Origin: Enemella evansiae
GTDB lineage: Bacteria > Actinomycetota > Actinomycetes > Propionibacteriales > Propionibacteriaceae
Assembly: GCF_002250705.1 (NCBI RefSeq)
Contig: NZ_NMVP01000004.1
Coordinates: 58,293 to 122,292 of the forward strand
Reading direction: 5' to 3'
Length of the DNA stretch: 64,000 nucleotides
A model generated the notes under the pieces. The model saw only the letters and a list, made by a program, of their open reading frames with translations, did no database searches and was not told the DNA's origin. Below are positions 51,398 to 60,323 of this stretch, piece by piece. Position numbers and translations under genes: made by a program. Within the stretch, counting starts at the first letter, position 1. Each line of letters opens with the position of its first letter.

Positions 51398-52693
51398 ATG
51401 AGCCAGCAGACCGCTTCGAAGACACTGCCCGACCTGCCTCGCTGGGAGCAGGTCCCCGACGACGTGCACGCCGCGATCCGCGAGGTCAAGGACGCGATCC
51501 GCGCCCGGATGGCGGCCGCCGGCACCACCCCGGAGGAGGTCTTCGCCAAGGTCGAGGCCCAGATCCGTACCGAGGTCGAGCAGATCCGCGCCGAACTCGA
51601 TCGGGGCGAGCAGCCCTGGCCCGTGGTGGACTTCGCCGACATCGAGGCCGGCACCGTGCCCGAGGAGACGATCCAGAAGATCAAGCGCCGCGGTTGCGCG
51701 GTGGTGCGCGGCACCTTCGACCGCGCCCAGGCCGAGCAGTGGGACCGCGACATCGTCGACTACGTCGATGCGAACCAGTTCTTCGAGAACTACCGCGGAC
51801 CGGGTGACGACTTCTTCGACACCGTCGATTCCAAGCCCGAGATCTACCCGATCTACTGGTCCCCGGCGCAGATGGAGGCCCGCCAGCACCCGCGGATGGC
51901 GGCCACCCAGTCGTTCATGAATTCCTTCTGGCACGGGGAATCCGAGGATCGCACCTGGTTCGATCCCTCCCGCGATGCCCTGTACGCCGACCGCATCCGC
52001 CGGCGCCCGCCGGGTACCGACTCGAGCGGCCTGGGCACCCACATCGATGCCGGCACCCTCGACCTGTGGATGACCGGTGCCTACCAGCAGGCCTTCGATG
52101 CCCTCTACCGCGGCGATGTCGAGGCCTACGACCCCTGGGACGCCAGCTACCGCACCGAGGGCAACCAGTACCCGGGCACCACGATGACCTCGGTCTTCCG
52201 CACCTTCCAGGGGTGGACCGCGCTCTCGGAGATGGAGCCCGACCAGGGCGTCCTGCACACCGTGCCGATCCCGGGGGCGATGGCCTACCTGTTGCTGCGT
52301 CCGCTGCTGGACGACGTGCCCGCCGACGACATGTGCGGGGTGCGGGTCAGCCGGACCTTCCCGATCAACGAGCAGTGGCATCCGCTGCTGATGCAGGCCG
52401 TCGTGCCGATCCCGGCGGTCGCCCCCGGTGACACCGTCTGGTGGCACTGCGACATGATCCACGCCGTCGGTGCCGTCACCGACCAGCAGGGCTGGGGCAA
52501 CGTGATGTACATCCCGGCCGCGCCCTGGTGCGCCAAGAACGAGGCGTACGCCGAACCGCAGCTCGCCGCGTTCAAGGCCGGGCTGAGCGCGCCCGACTTC
52601 CCCGACGAGCACTACGAGGCCGACTGGGACAACCGGTTCCGGTTCGACCAGCTCAACGCGACCGGACGTCGCGGGTTCGGGATCAACGACTGA
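51398..52693 (+). CDS. DUF1479 (YbiU/Gig2-like) putative Fe(II)/2-oxoglutarate-type oxygenase
   Basis: A 431-residue DUF1479 protein. The core shows a jelly-roll-type metal triad candidate: His-x-Asp in GLGTHIDAGTLDLWM and a distal His in WWHCDMIHAVG, with an Arg in GVRVSRTFPINE. The family (YbiU of E. coli, Gig2 of Candida) is structurally related to 2-oxoglutarate oxygenases, but no reaction is established. The ATG at 51398 follows GAAGGAG. Expressed divergently from a ROK regulator with shared dyads, so the substrate or inducer may be carbohydrate-like. The N-terminal 100 residues are helical and charged. Confidence 0.86.
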   Translation: MSQQTASKTLPDLPRWEQVPDDVHAAIREVKDAIRARMAAAGTTPEEVFAKVEAQIRTEVEQIRAELDRGEQPWPVVDFADIEAGTVPEETIQKIKRRGCAVVRGTFDRAQAEQWDRDIVDYVDANQFFENYRGPGDDFFDTVDSKPEIYPIYWSPAQMEARQHPRMAATQSFMNSFWHGESEDRTWFDPSRDALYADRIRRRPPGTDSSGLGTHIDAGTLDLWMTGAYQQAFDALYRGDVEAYDPWDASYRTEGNQYPGTTMTSVFRTFQGWTALSEMEPDQGVLHTVPIPGAMAYLLLRPLLDDVPADDMCGVRVSRTFPINEQWHPLLMQAVVPIPAVAPGDTVWWHCDMIHAVGAVTDQQGWGNVMYIPAAPWCAKNEAYAEPQLAAFKAGLSAPDFPDEHYEADWDNRFRFDQLNATGRRGFGIND

Positions 52694-52696
52694 GCT

Positions 52697-52792
52697 TCGA
52701 CTTCGCCGCGGTGCTCGGCAAGCCGGAGGTGCAACTGGACCAGCAAGGACACCGCCGCCTTCACCAAGGCCCTTCAGGGCGCCACCCAGTGA
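52697..52792 (+). pseudogene. Possible decayed gene end
   Basis: Just after the DUF1479 stop, one frame reads FDFAAVLGKPEVQLD and, after a shift near 52740, another reads SKDTAAFTKALQGATQ followed by TGA at 52790. Both pieces look protein-like and would join if a frameshift or small deletion is assumed. The parent gene is not recognised. Chance coding bias in GC-rich DNA is a real alternative. Confidence 0.3.
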
Positions 52793-52869
52793 CGTCGACG
52801 GCCGGGATCGCGCATCGGGGGTGCGATTCCGGTCGACGGCTTCGCTCGGTCAGGAGCAATTCCATGACG

Positions 52870-52908
52870 ACAACTCATCCGCCGACATGGCTGGCTACTC
52901 GATGAGCG
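52870..52908. repeat. Diverged end of the 60-bp repeat family
   Basis: ACAACTCATCC...ATGGCTGGCTACTCGATGAGC retains the ATGGCT...TACTCGATGAGC half of the family, just before the map stop. Confidence 0.5.
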
Positions 52909-52912
52909 TCAG

Positions 52913-53734
52913 TCAGGGCAGCAGGGCGCTGTCGGGGATGCCCAGCCCGTCGCTGCGCGCGGTGAGCACGATCGGGCCGTCGGCGGTGATCGCCACGGTG
53001 TGCTCGCTGTGCGCGCCGCGGGAGCCGTCGACCGAGCGCAGCGTCCAGCCGTCGGCATCGGTGCGGATCCGGTCGGTGCTGGCCAGTACCCACGGTTCGA
53101 TGGCCAGCACCAGGCCGGCCTCCAGCCGGGGGCCGCGGCGGGCCCGGCCGTCGTTCGGGACATGCGGGTCGCCGTGCATCGTGCGGCCCACACCGTGGCC
53201 GCCGAAGTCCAGGTTGATCCGATAGCTGGAGCGCTTCAGCACCTTGCCGATCGCCGCCGAGATGTCACCCAGGTGGTTGCCGACCCGGGCGGTGTTGATG
53301 GCCGCGGCCAGCGCCCGCTGGGTGGTCTCGATCATCCGCTCGTCGGCGGCGCCGTGCTCCTCATCGGGCGTACCGACCACGAAGGACAGTGCCGAGTCCG
53401 CCACCCAGCCGTTCACCTCGACCGCCAGGTCGAGGGAGAGCAGGTCGCCGTCGGCGAGCTTGTGGTCGTGCGGCAGGCCGTGCAGCACCGCGTCGTTCAC
53501 CGAGGTGCAGATGTAGTGCCCGAACGGGCTCGCCCCGAACGACGGGTGGTAGTCGACGTAGCAGCTGGTCGCCCCCGCCTCGGTGATCCGGCGGCCCACC
53601 TCGGCGTCGATGTCCAGCAGGTTGGTACCGACCTCGACACTGGACCGCAGCTCGGTCAGGGTGTCGGCGACGAACCGGCCGGCGGCCCGCATCTCGGCCA
53701 GCTCGGCCGGCGTACGCAGCTCCATCGTGCTCAT
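52913..53734 (-). CDS. map: Methionine aminopeptidase type I
   Basis: A 273-residue enzyme removing the initiator Met. The five metal ligands are visible: two Asp in LLSLDLAVEVNGWVADSALSF, His in FGGHGVGRTMHGDP, Glu in LAIEPWV and Glu in GAHSEHTVAI. No N-terminal SH3-binding zinc region is present, so it is the short type Ia form. The ATG at 53734 overlaps the crgA stop by four bases, so the two genes are co-transcribed. Many actinobacteria have a second map beside secY; this copy is the crgA-linked one. Confidence 0.93.
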   Translation of the reverse strand: MSTMELRTPAELAEMRAAGRFVADTLTELRSSVEVGTNLLDIDAEVGRRITEAGATSCYVDYHPSFGASPFGHYICTSVNDAVLHGLPHDHKLADGDLLSLDLAVEVNGWVADSALSFVVGTPDEEHGAADERMIETTQRALAAAINTARVGNHLGDISAAIGKVLKRSSYRINLDFGGHGVGRTMHGDPHVPNDGRARRGPRLEAGLVLAIEPWVLASTDRIRTDADGWTLRSVDGSRGAHSEHTVAITADGPIVLTARSDGLGIPDSALLP

Positions 53735-54018
53735 TTCCAGAGCATCGAGATGCCGAGCGAGACCGCCATCAGGCCCATCCCGATCAGGATGTTCCAGTCG
53801 CCCAGCTTGTTCATGAACGGCAGATCGCGGCCGGCGATGTAGTAGAGCACCAGCCAGATCACCCCGATCAGTCCGACCGCGATGAAGGCCGGAGCCACCC
53901 AGCGCCGGGTACCGGGGGCGGCGACCTTGGCCTTCTTGGCGCGGGTCTCCACCTCGTCCTCGTGGCGCTGGGCCTTCTTCTTGTCAGCGGCCGACTTGCG
54001 GGCCTTCGACTCGGGCAA
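53731..54018 (-). CDS. crgA: Cell division protein CrgA
   Basis: A 95-residue small membrane protein. The first 45 residues are highly charged (PESKARKSAADKKKAQR), then two TM helices flank a short loop (LYYIAGRDLPFMNKLGDWN), the standard CrgA layout. In mycobacteria and streptomycetes CrgA recruits septal peptidoglycan enzymes and tempers FtsZ. The start is taken as TTG at 54018 because GAGGAGGAG lies directly upstream and PESK matches the family N-terminus (MPKSK); the longer open frame would begin in the divergent promoter region. It overlaps map and is divergent from the DUF881 gene, as in other actinobacteria. Confidence 0.92.
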   Translation of the reverse strand: MPESKARKSAADKKKAQRHEDEVETRAKKAKVAAPGTRRWVAPAFIAVGLIGVIWLVLYYIAGRDLPFMNKLGDWNILIGMGLMAVSLGISMLWK

Positions 54019-54095
54019 GGCTCCTCCTCGTGGGTTCGGGACGCTAGCGTAGTAGGTCGAGGTCTGGTTTCCCACATTCGCGAACAGGAGGTGCG

Positions 54096-54797
54096 GTGCG
54101 CTGGCGCACGTTGGTCACCACAGCCACCTGTCTGGTGATCGGTCTGATGATCGCGGTGAGCAGCATCAATGCCCGCGGCACCGATCTGCGGCCCGCCCGC
54201 AACACCGATCTCGCCGGGCTGGTCCGCAGCGAGTCGGCGCGCAACACCGAGCTCACCCACCGGGTGTCCGAACTGCGCGCCGAGGTCGACCGGTTGTCGG
54301 CGCAGAACGCCGGCAATCCCGGTGACACCGCCGCGCTGGCGGCCGCCGGTGACGAGCTCGGGTTGACCCCGGTGCGGGGTCGCGGGGTGACGGTGACGCT
54401 CTCCGACGCGCCGGCCTCGGTGCAGGCCCCCGGGGTGGACCAGGACCTGCTGGTGGTGCACCAGCAGGACATCCAGGCAGTGGTCAACGAGCTCTGGGCC
54501 GCCGGTGCGGAGGCGATGACGATCCAGGGCCAGCGGGTGATCTCCACCACCGGCATCAAGTGCGTCGGCAACACCGTGGTGCTGCACGGCATCCCCTACG
54601 CCCCGCCCTATGTGATCTCGGCGATCGGCGACCCGCAGAAGCTGACCGCCGGGCTGAGCAACTCCGAATACCTGAAGGTCTACCAGCAGTACGTGCAGGT
54701 CTATCACCTCGGTTACGACCAGCGGACCGAGAGTGAGCTGCGGCTGCCCGGTTTCGAGGGCCGCGTCGAACTGCAGTACGCCCGCCGCGCGGGCTGA
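54096..54797 (+). CDS. DUF881 (YlxW/X-like) membrane-anchored protein
   Basis: A 233-residue protein with an N-terminal TM anchor (LVTTATCLVIGLMIAVSS, residues 6-24), a coiled-coil segment (SARNTELTHRVSELRAEVDRL) and the DUF881 domain (GVTVTLSDAP, VVHQQDIQAVVNELWAAGAEAMTI, YVISAIGDP). GTG start at 54096 preceded by CAGGAGGTGCG. The gene is the usual neighbour of crgA in actinobacteria and is thought to be division-linked, without a defined biochemical role. It converges with pabA. Confidence 0.9.
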   Translation: MRWRTLVTTATCLVIGLMIAVSSINARGTDLRPARNTDLAGLVRSESARNTELTHRVSELRAEVDRLSAQNAGNPGDTAALAAAGDELGLTPVRGRGVTVTLSDAPASVQAPGVDQDLLVVHQQDIQAVVNELWAAGAEAMTIQGQRVISTTGIKCVGNTVVLHGIPYAPPYVISAIGDPQKLTAGLSNSEYLKVYQQYVQVYHLGYDQRTESELRLPGFEGRVELQYARRAG

Positions 54798-54810
54798 GCG
54801 GTCGGCCGCC

Positions 54811-55452
54811 TCAGCCGCCCACCATCAGCGGGCGCAGCCCCGCCGAGCGCGCCACGGCGTCCGGATCACCGCAGGCCGCGAGCCAGTTCGCCAGCATCCG
54901 GTGGCCGCCCCGGGTGAGCACCGACTCGGGGTGGAACTGGACGGCCTCCACCGGATGCTGCCGATGCCGGACGGTCATGATCACCCCGGACTCGGTCCGT
55001 GCGGTCACCTCGAGGGCCTCGGGCAGCTCGGAGATCGCCAGCGAGTGGTAGCGGGTCGCATCGAACGGGTTCGGCAGGCCGGCCATCGTGCCGACGTCGT
55101 CGTGGAAGACGCTCGACACCTTGCCGTGCAGCAGCTCCGGGGCCCGGCCCACCGTCCCGCCGTAAGCGACCGCGATCGACTGGAGCCCCAGGCAGACGCC
55201 GAAGATCGGCGTACGCTCCCCGAGCCGGCGGACCAGCTCGACGCACACCCCGGCCTCCTCCGGCGTACCCGGTCCGGGGGAGAGCAGGATCCCGTCGAAG
55301 CCCAGCGGTTGCGAGGGCCGGTCGGCGAGCAGCTCCGCGAAGCGCTCGTCGTCGTTGCGCCAGACCTCGACCTCGGCACCGAGCTGGGCCAGGTAGTGCA
55401 CCAGGTTCCAGACGAACGAGTCATAGTTGTCGACGACCAGGATCCGGCTCAT
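54811..55452 (-). CDS. pabA: Glutamine amidotransferase, PabA/TrpG
   Basis: A 213-residue class I glutaminase that feeds ammonia to aminodeoxychorismate or anthranilate synthase. VDNYDSFVWNLVHYL opens the domain, GVCLGLQSIAVAYGG holds the nucleophilic Cys, and AVQFHPESVLT the His-Glu pair. In this conserved locus it lies beside pknB (trpG/pabA of mycobacteria), away from trp genes, favouring a folate or dual role. ATG at 55452; 10 bases after the pknB stop, so probably in the same transcript. Confidence 0.92.
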   Translation of the reverse strand: MSRILVVDNYDSFVWNLVHYLAQLGAEVEVWRNDDERFAELLADRPSQPLGFDGILLSPGPGTPEEAGVCVELVRRLGERTPIFGVCLGLQSIAVAYGGTVGRAPELLHGKVSSVFHDDVGTMAGLPNPFDATRYHSLAISELPEALEVTARTESGVIMTVRHRQHPVEAVQFHPESVLTRGGHRMLANWLAACGDPDAVARSAGLRPLMVGG

Positions 55453-55462
55453 CGGCGTCTCC

Positions 55463-57451
55463 TCACTGCGGGGTCGCCGAGGTGGTCGGCGTCGGGGACG
55501 CCTCCGGTGTCGGCGTGCTGCTGGTGGTCGGCGTCGGGGTCCGCGTCGGCGGCTCCGAGGTGGTCGTCGGCGGGGGCGGCGGCTTGGGAGCGGCCCGACC
55601 GATGTAGACGGTGATCCGGGCGTTCCGGTCCACCTTCGACCCGGCCCGCGGATCGGTGCTCAGCACGGTGCCGACCGCGTTGTCGCTGTTCGTCTCGCGG
55701 GTCGCGAACTGGATGTTGGTGAACCCCTTGGCCCGGCCGTCGCGCTCCACCGAGGCCTGGTTCCAGCCGCTCCAGTCGGGCACCTGGGACTGGCCGGTGG
55801 CCCGGGTCAGGGTGATCTCGCTCTCCGGGGTCACCTGCTGGCCCTCACCGGGGCTGACCTCGAGGATCTGGCCGGGTTTGGCGTCACTCGGCTCGCTGCT
55901 GGCGTCGACCTTCCGCACGTTGGTGAAGCCCGCCTGATTCAGCGCCTGGGTGACGACGTCCTCGTCCTTGCCGACCAGCCCGGTCGGGATCGCGATCTTC
56001 TTCGGCCCGATGTTCACCTCGATGATGACCGGGGAACCGACGGTCGCCAGACCGCCGCCCTCGGGGGACTGCCGGGTGACGGTACCGACCGTGCGGTCGT
56101 CGGCACCGGCCACCTGGGAGACCTTCGGTTCCAACTGGGCGTCCCGGATGCTGTTCACCGCGGCGGCCTCCTGCATGCCGGCCACCCGCGGAACGCTCAC
56201 CTGTGCGGGCTGCACCGGAGCCGGCGGCCGGTTGAACCACCAGACCAGGGCGCCCAGCAGGCCGACCAGCAGCAGTGCGAGCACCGTGATCACGATCGGC
56301 AGCGCACGCTTCTTCTGCGGCTCCTCCTCATCGACCAGCGGCTCCTCCTCCGGCTCCACCGGCGAACCGGCGGTGGCCGCCGGGACCGGGGCCGGCAGCA
56401 TCGCCGTCACGTCCTGACCGGCGAGTACCCGGGAGATGTCGTCGCGCATCTCGCGGGCGGTCTGGTAACGCTCGGCGGGATCCTTGGCCAGCGACTTCAG
56501 CACGATCGCGCCGATCTCGGGGGAGATCATCGGGTCGAGCTGGGACGGCGGCACCGGCAGCTCGCGGACATGCTGGTACGCCACCGAGACCGGCGAGTCG
56601 CCGACGAACGGCGGCCGCCCGGTGAGCAGCTCGTAGAGCAGACAGCCGGCGGAGTAGATGTCGGAGCGGGCGTCGACGGTCTCCCCGCGGGCCTGCTCCG
56701 GCGACAGATACTGCGCGGTACCGATCACCGCCGCGGTCTGGGTCATCGTCGCCGAGGTGTCGGAGACCGCGCGGGCGATGCCGAAGTCCATCACCTTGAC
56801 CTGGCCGGTCGGGGTGAGCATCACATTGGCCGGCTTGATGTCGCGGTGGATGATGCCGGCCTTGTGCGAATAGGACAGCGCATCGAGCACACCCTGGGTC
56901 AGCTCCAGTGCCCGCTCGGGCAGGATCTTGCGGCCGTCGCGGAGCACATCGCGCAGCGTGTGGCCCTCGACCAGCTCCATCACGATGTAGGGGATCGCCA
57001 ACCCGGTCTTGTCGTCGTGCTCCTCGCCGGTGTCGTAGACCGCGACGATGTTCGGGTGGTTCAGCCCGGCGGCCGACTGGGCCTCGCGGCGGAACCGGGC
57101 CTGGAAGGTCGGGTCGCTGGCCAGGTCGGTACGCAGTTCCTTGACCGCGACCGGCCGGCCCAGCCGGGTGTCGTAGGCCCGGCGTACCTCGGCCATCCCA
57201 CCGCGGCCGATCACCTCACCGAGTTCGTACCGCCCGCCGAGCAGCCGGGGCGGCGGCTGCGGCGGTTCGGCCGGCGTACCGGCCACCCGGGTCGCGTCCG
57301 GGTCGATCTGGTTGGTCGCGTCCGGATCGGGGGTGTACGCCTCGGTGGCCTCCGGCGGGCGGCTGAACGGATCCTGCGGCGGCGCATAGGGATCGTCCGC
57401 GGCGCGCCGGGGCCGGGTGGGATCGCCACCGGGCTGCTGTTCGTTGGTCAC
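55463..57451 (-). CDS. pknB: Ser/Thr protein kinase PknB with three PASTA repeats
   Basis: A 662-residue transmembrane kinase. A 72-residue Pro/Asp-rich tail precedes the kinase domain: GRGGMAEVRRA, the catalytic Lys in VAVKEL, HRDIKPANV, DFGIARA, and an activation loop with Thr-rich TSATMTQTAAVIGTAQYLSPE. The TM helix is at about 384-408. Outside are three PASTA repeats (starting VSVPRVAG, IAIPTGLVG, SQVPDWSG) and a Pro/Thr tail of about 55 residues. PASTA domains bind muropeptides and lipid II. The GTG at 57451 overlaps the pbpA stop. Mycobacterial PknB has four PASTA repeats and no long N-terminal tail. Confidence 0.95.
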   Translation of the reverse strand: MTNEQQPGGDPTRPRRAADDPYAPPQDPFSRPPEATEAYTPDPDATNQIDPDATRVAGTPAEPPQPPPRLLGGRYELGEVIGRGGMAEVRRAYDTRLGRPVAVKELRTDLASDPTFQARFRREAQSAAGLNHPNIVAVYDTGEEHDDKTGLAIPYIVMELVEGHTLRDVLRDGRKILPERALELTQGVLDALSYSHKAGIIHRDIKPANVMLTPTGQVKVMDFGIARAVSDTSATMTQTAAVIGTAQYLSPEQARGETVDARSDIYSAGCLLYELLTGRPPFVGDSPVSVAYQHVRELPVPPSQLDPMISPEIGAIVLKSLAKDPAERYQTAREMRDDISRVLAGQDVTAMLPAPVPAATAGSPVEPEEEPLVDEEEPQKKRALPIVITVLALLLVGLLGALVWWFNRPPAPVQPAQVSVPRVAGMQEAAAVNSIRDAQLEPKVSQVAGADDRTVGTVTRQSPEGGGLATVGSPVIIEVNIGPKKIAIPTGLVGKDEDVVTQALNQAGFTNVRKVDASSEPSDAKPGQILEVSPGEGQQVTPESEITLTRATGQSQVPDWSGWNQASVERDGRAKGFTNIQFATRETNSDNAVGTVLSTDPRAGSKVDRNARITVYIGRAAPKPPPPPTTTSEPPTRTPTPTTSSTPTPEASPTPTTSATPQ

Positions 57452-58887
57452 AGAACCGCCTCCATCACTGCCTTCGCGATCGGTGCCGCGACCCGGCCGC
57501 CGGCGATGTCACTGCGCGCGATGTCGGCGTCCTCGACGAAGGCGGTCACCGCCACCGCCGGCTGGCCCTTGTCATCCAGCGCATAGCTGGTGAACCAGGC
57601 GTACGGCGGACGCTTCGGATCGGACTGGGCGGTACCGGTCTTGCCGCCGACCTTGGCGCCCCGGATCTGGGCATTGCTGCCGGTGCCGTCGTTGACGACG
57701 TTCTGCATCATCTGCGCAAGTGCCTTCGCGTTGTCCTGGCTCATCGTGCGGCCCCTCAGTCTGGGCTTGCGGGTCTCGATCGGGGTGAGGTTGGCGCCGC
57801 GGACGGTGGAGACCACATACGGCTCGTAGAGGTCGCCGTTGTTCGCGATCGCCGCGGTCACCATGGTCATCTGCAGCGGGGTGGCGGCCACGTCGTGCTG
57901 ACCGATCGCGGTCAGCGCGGTGGACGGCAGGTCCGGATTGTCGGGGTAGCGGCTGGCGACCGCGTTCAGCTCCGGCAGCGGGCGGGAGCCGAAACCGAAC
58001 TTCTCCGCCTGGGCGCGCAGCTTGTCCGCACCCAGCTCCAGCCCGACGTTGGCGAAGGCGGTGTTGCAGGACACCTGCAGCGCCTGGTCGAGGGTGATGT
58101 TGGCGCCGCCGCAGTTGGAGTCGTTGGTGAGGTCGTAGTTGGTCTGCGGCAGCCGCAGCCGCTCGGGGGAGGCGACCATCGTGTCCGGCCTGCTGCCGTT
58201 CTCCAGGGCCGCCGCGGCGGTGACCAGCTTGAAGGTCGACCCGGGCGGGTAGATCTCCCGCGCGGCCCGGTTCGCCATCGGCTTGTTCGGGTCGTTCGCC
58301 AGCTCCTGGTAGGCCTTGTTGGCATCGCTCAGGTCATGGCTGGCGATCCGGTTCGGGTCGTAGGACGGGCTGGTCACCATCGCCAGCACCGCACCGGTCC
58401 GCGGGTCGAGCGCGACCACGGCGCCCTTGCGGTTGCCGAGCGCCTTCGCGGCCGCCTGCTGGGCCTTCGGGTTGATGGTGGTCTCCACCGAGGCACCGGT
58501 CGGCTTCTGGCCGGTGACGGTGTCCACCACCCGGCGGATCAGCTGGGAGTCCGCGGTCCCGGCGAGCTCCTGGTTCATCGACGACTCCAGCCCGGAGCGG
58601 GCGTGGTCATAGGAGTAGTAACCGGTGATCGGCGCGTACAGGGCACCGTCGGGATAGGTGCGCTGGAACTGGAACTGGTCCTTGCTGGGCACGGTCTGCG
58701 CGATCTGGGTCTGCGCGGCCAGGATCGGCCCGCGGTCCTGGGCGAATTCCTCATCGCGGGTACGCCGGTTCAGCGGGTTGGCGTTCAGCGAGTCCTGCCG
58801 GACCACCATGGTGAAGGTGCCGTTGGCGAGCAGCAGCCCGAACATCACCATGGCCACGATGGCGACGCGGCGGATCGGTCGGTTCAT
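57448..58887 (-). CDS. pbpA: PbpA, class B penicillin-binding protein
   Basis: A 479-residue transpeptidase with one N-terminal TM helix (VAIVAMVMFGLLLANG), a short dimerisation domain and the penicillin-binding domain: SxxK in EIYPPGSTFKLV near residue 214, SCN in LQVSCNTAF and KTG in VGGKTGTAQ. It cross-links peptidoglycan with the SEDS glycosyltransferase encoded next door. The ATG at 58887 has GGAGGAGGGGAG upstream and overlaps the rodA stop by four bases. It directly follows rodA and precedes pknB. Confidence 0.95.
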   Translation of the reverse strand: MNRPIRRVAIVAMVMFGLLLANGTFTMVVRQDSLNANPLNRRTRDEEFAQDRGPILAAQTQIAQTVPSKDQFQFQRTYPDGALYAPITGYYSYDHARSGLESSMNQELAGTADSQLIRRVVDTVTGQKPTGASVETTINPKAQQAAAKALGNRKGAVVALDPRTGAVLAMVTSPSYDPNRIASHDLSDANKAYQELANDPNKPMANRAAREIYPPGSTFKLVTAAAALENGSRPDTMVASPERLRLPQTNYDLTNDSNCGGANITLDQALQVSCNTAFANVGLELGADKLRAQAEKFGFGSRPLPELNAVASRYPDNPDLPSTALTAIGQHDVAATPLQMTMVTAAIANNGDLYEPYVVSTVRGANLTPIETRKPRLRGRTMSQDNAKALAQMMQNVVNDGTGSNAQIRGAKVGGKTGTAQSDPKRPPYAWFTSYALDDKGQPAVAVTAFVEDADIARSDIAGGRVAAPIAKAVMEAVL

Positions 58888-60323
58888 GCTCCCCTCCTCC
58901 CCACGCGGTGGGCCCCGTGGATCACCTGGGTGGTCTCGGCGTCCCCGTACGCCTGCCCGGCGAGCGGGTCCGCGCTCACCTGGGCGATCGGCTTGCGGGC
59001 CTGGTGGGAGATGATCAGCAGCAGGGCGGCGAGCACCCAGTTGGCGACCAGCGAGGAGCCGCCCTGGGACATGAACGGCGTGGTCAGGCCGGTCAGCGGC
59101 AGCAACCGGGTGACGCCGCCGATGATCGCGAAGACCTGCAGCGCGAAGACGAAGGACAGGCCCGCGGCGAGCAGCTTGCCGAACGGCTCCTTGGCGGCCA
59201 GCGCGGTCCGCAGACCACGGGCGACGATCAGGGCGTACACCATGATCACCGCCATCAGCCCGGCCATCCCGAGCTCCTCGCCGATCGCCCCGGCGATGAA
59301 GTCGGACTTGGCGAAGGTGGTCAGACCCGGGCGGCCCAGCCCCCAGCCGCGGCCGACCAGTCCACCCCAGGCGAGCCCGAACTGGGCGTTGATGATCTGG
59401 TTGTTGCGGTCGAAGTCGCTGAACGGGTCGAGCCAGCCCGAGACCCGGGTCTGCACGTGGCCGAAGAGCAGATAACCGGCGTACGCCCCCGCCGAGAACA
59501 GCAGCACACCCAGGATCGCCCAGCTGGGGCGCTCGGTGGCGACGTAGAGCATCATCACGAACAGCCCGAAGAACAGCAGCGAGGTGCCCAGGTCCTTCTG
59601 GAAGACCAGCACCGCCAGCGAGGCCAGCCACATCAGCAGGATCGGGCCGAGGTCGCGCGGCCGGGGCAGGTCGATGCCGAGGAAGCGGGCGCCGGCCAGG
59701 GCCAGCACGTCCTTCTTCTCCACCAGATAGGAGGCGAAGCCGACCGCGAGGACGATCTTGGCGACCTCGGAGGGCTGGAAGGAGAACGGGCCGATGCCGA
59801 TCCAGATCCGGGAGCCGTAGACCTCTTTGCCGATCCCGGGCAGCAGCGGCATCAGCAACAGCAGCAGACCGGCCGCGCACAGGGTGTAGGTGTAGCCCTG
59901 CAGCGGCCGATGGTCGCGGACCACGATCAGTGCGGTGACGAACAGCACCAGGGCCAGCCCGGTCCAGACGAGCTGATTGGTGGCATCGGTGCGGACCGGG
60001 TCGGGGATCTTGTCGATCCGGTGGATCATCGCCAGCCCGAGCCCGTTCAGCAGGATCACGCAGGGCAGGATCAGCGGATCGGCGTAGGGCACCCGGAAGC
60101 GGATCGCCAGGTGGGCGATGACCGCGATCGCCAGCCAGATCCCGGCCACCACCGGCCAGTTCGTCGGCAGGGTGTTGAACAGGTTCATCTCGACCAGCAG
60201 ATAGGACGCGATGCCCATCCCGGCGGCGAACAGGGTCATCACCAGTTCGACGTTGCGGCGCTTGTGGTAGACGACGACCAGGTCCTCCCCGGCGACGGGT
60301 GCGTCGGCGACGGCGGCGCTCAT
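58884..60323 (-). CDS. rodA: RodA/FtsW SEDS peptidoglycan glycosyltransferase
   Basis: A 479-residue, about 12-TM SEDS polymerase. Family signatures: GSRIWIGIGPFSFQPSEVAK, LVFQKDLGTSLLFF (catalytic Asp), QIINAQFGLAWGGLVGRG, SDFIAGAIGEELG and LTTPFMSQGGSSLVANW. It polymerises lipid II in partnership with PbpA. The ATG at 60323 shares one base with the pstP stop; a GTG two codons upstream is an alternative. Confidence 0.95.
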   Translation of the reverse strand: MSAAVADAPVAGEDLVVVYHKRRNVELVMTLFAAGMGIASYLLVEMNLFNTLPTNWPVVAGIWLAIAVIAHLAIRFRVPYADPLILPCVILLNGLGLAMIHRIDKIPDPVRTDATNQLVWTGLALVLFVTALIVVRDHRPLQGYTYTLCAAGLLLLLMPLLPGIGKEVYGSRIWIGIGPFSFQPSEVAKIVLAVGFASYLVEKKDVLALAGARFLGIDLPRPRDLGPILLMWLASLAVLVFQKDLGTSLLFFGLFVMMLYVATERPSWAILGVLLFSAGAYAGYLLFGHVQTRVSGWLDPFSDFDRNNQIINAQFGLAWGGLVGRGWGLGRPGLTTFAKSDFIAGAIGEELGMAGLMAVIMVYALIVARGLRTALAAKEPFGKLLAAGLSFVFALQVFAIIGGVTRLLPLTGLTTPFMSQGGSSLVANWVLAALLLIISHQARKPIAQVSADPLAGQAYGDAETTQVIHGAHRVGRRGA

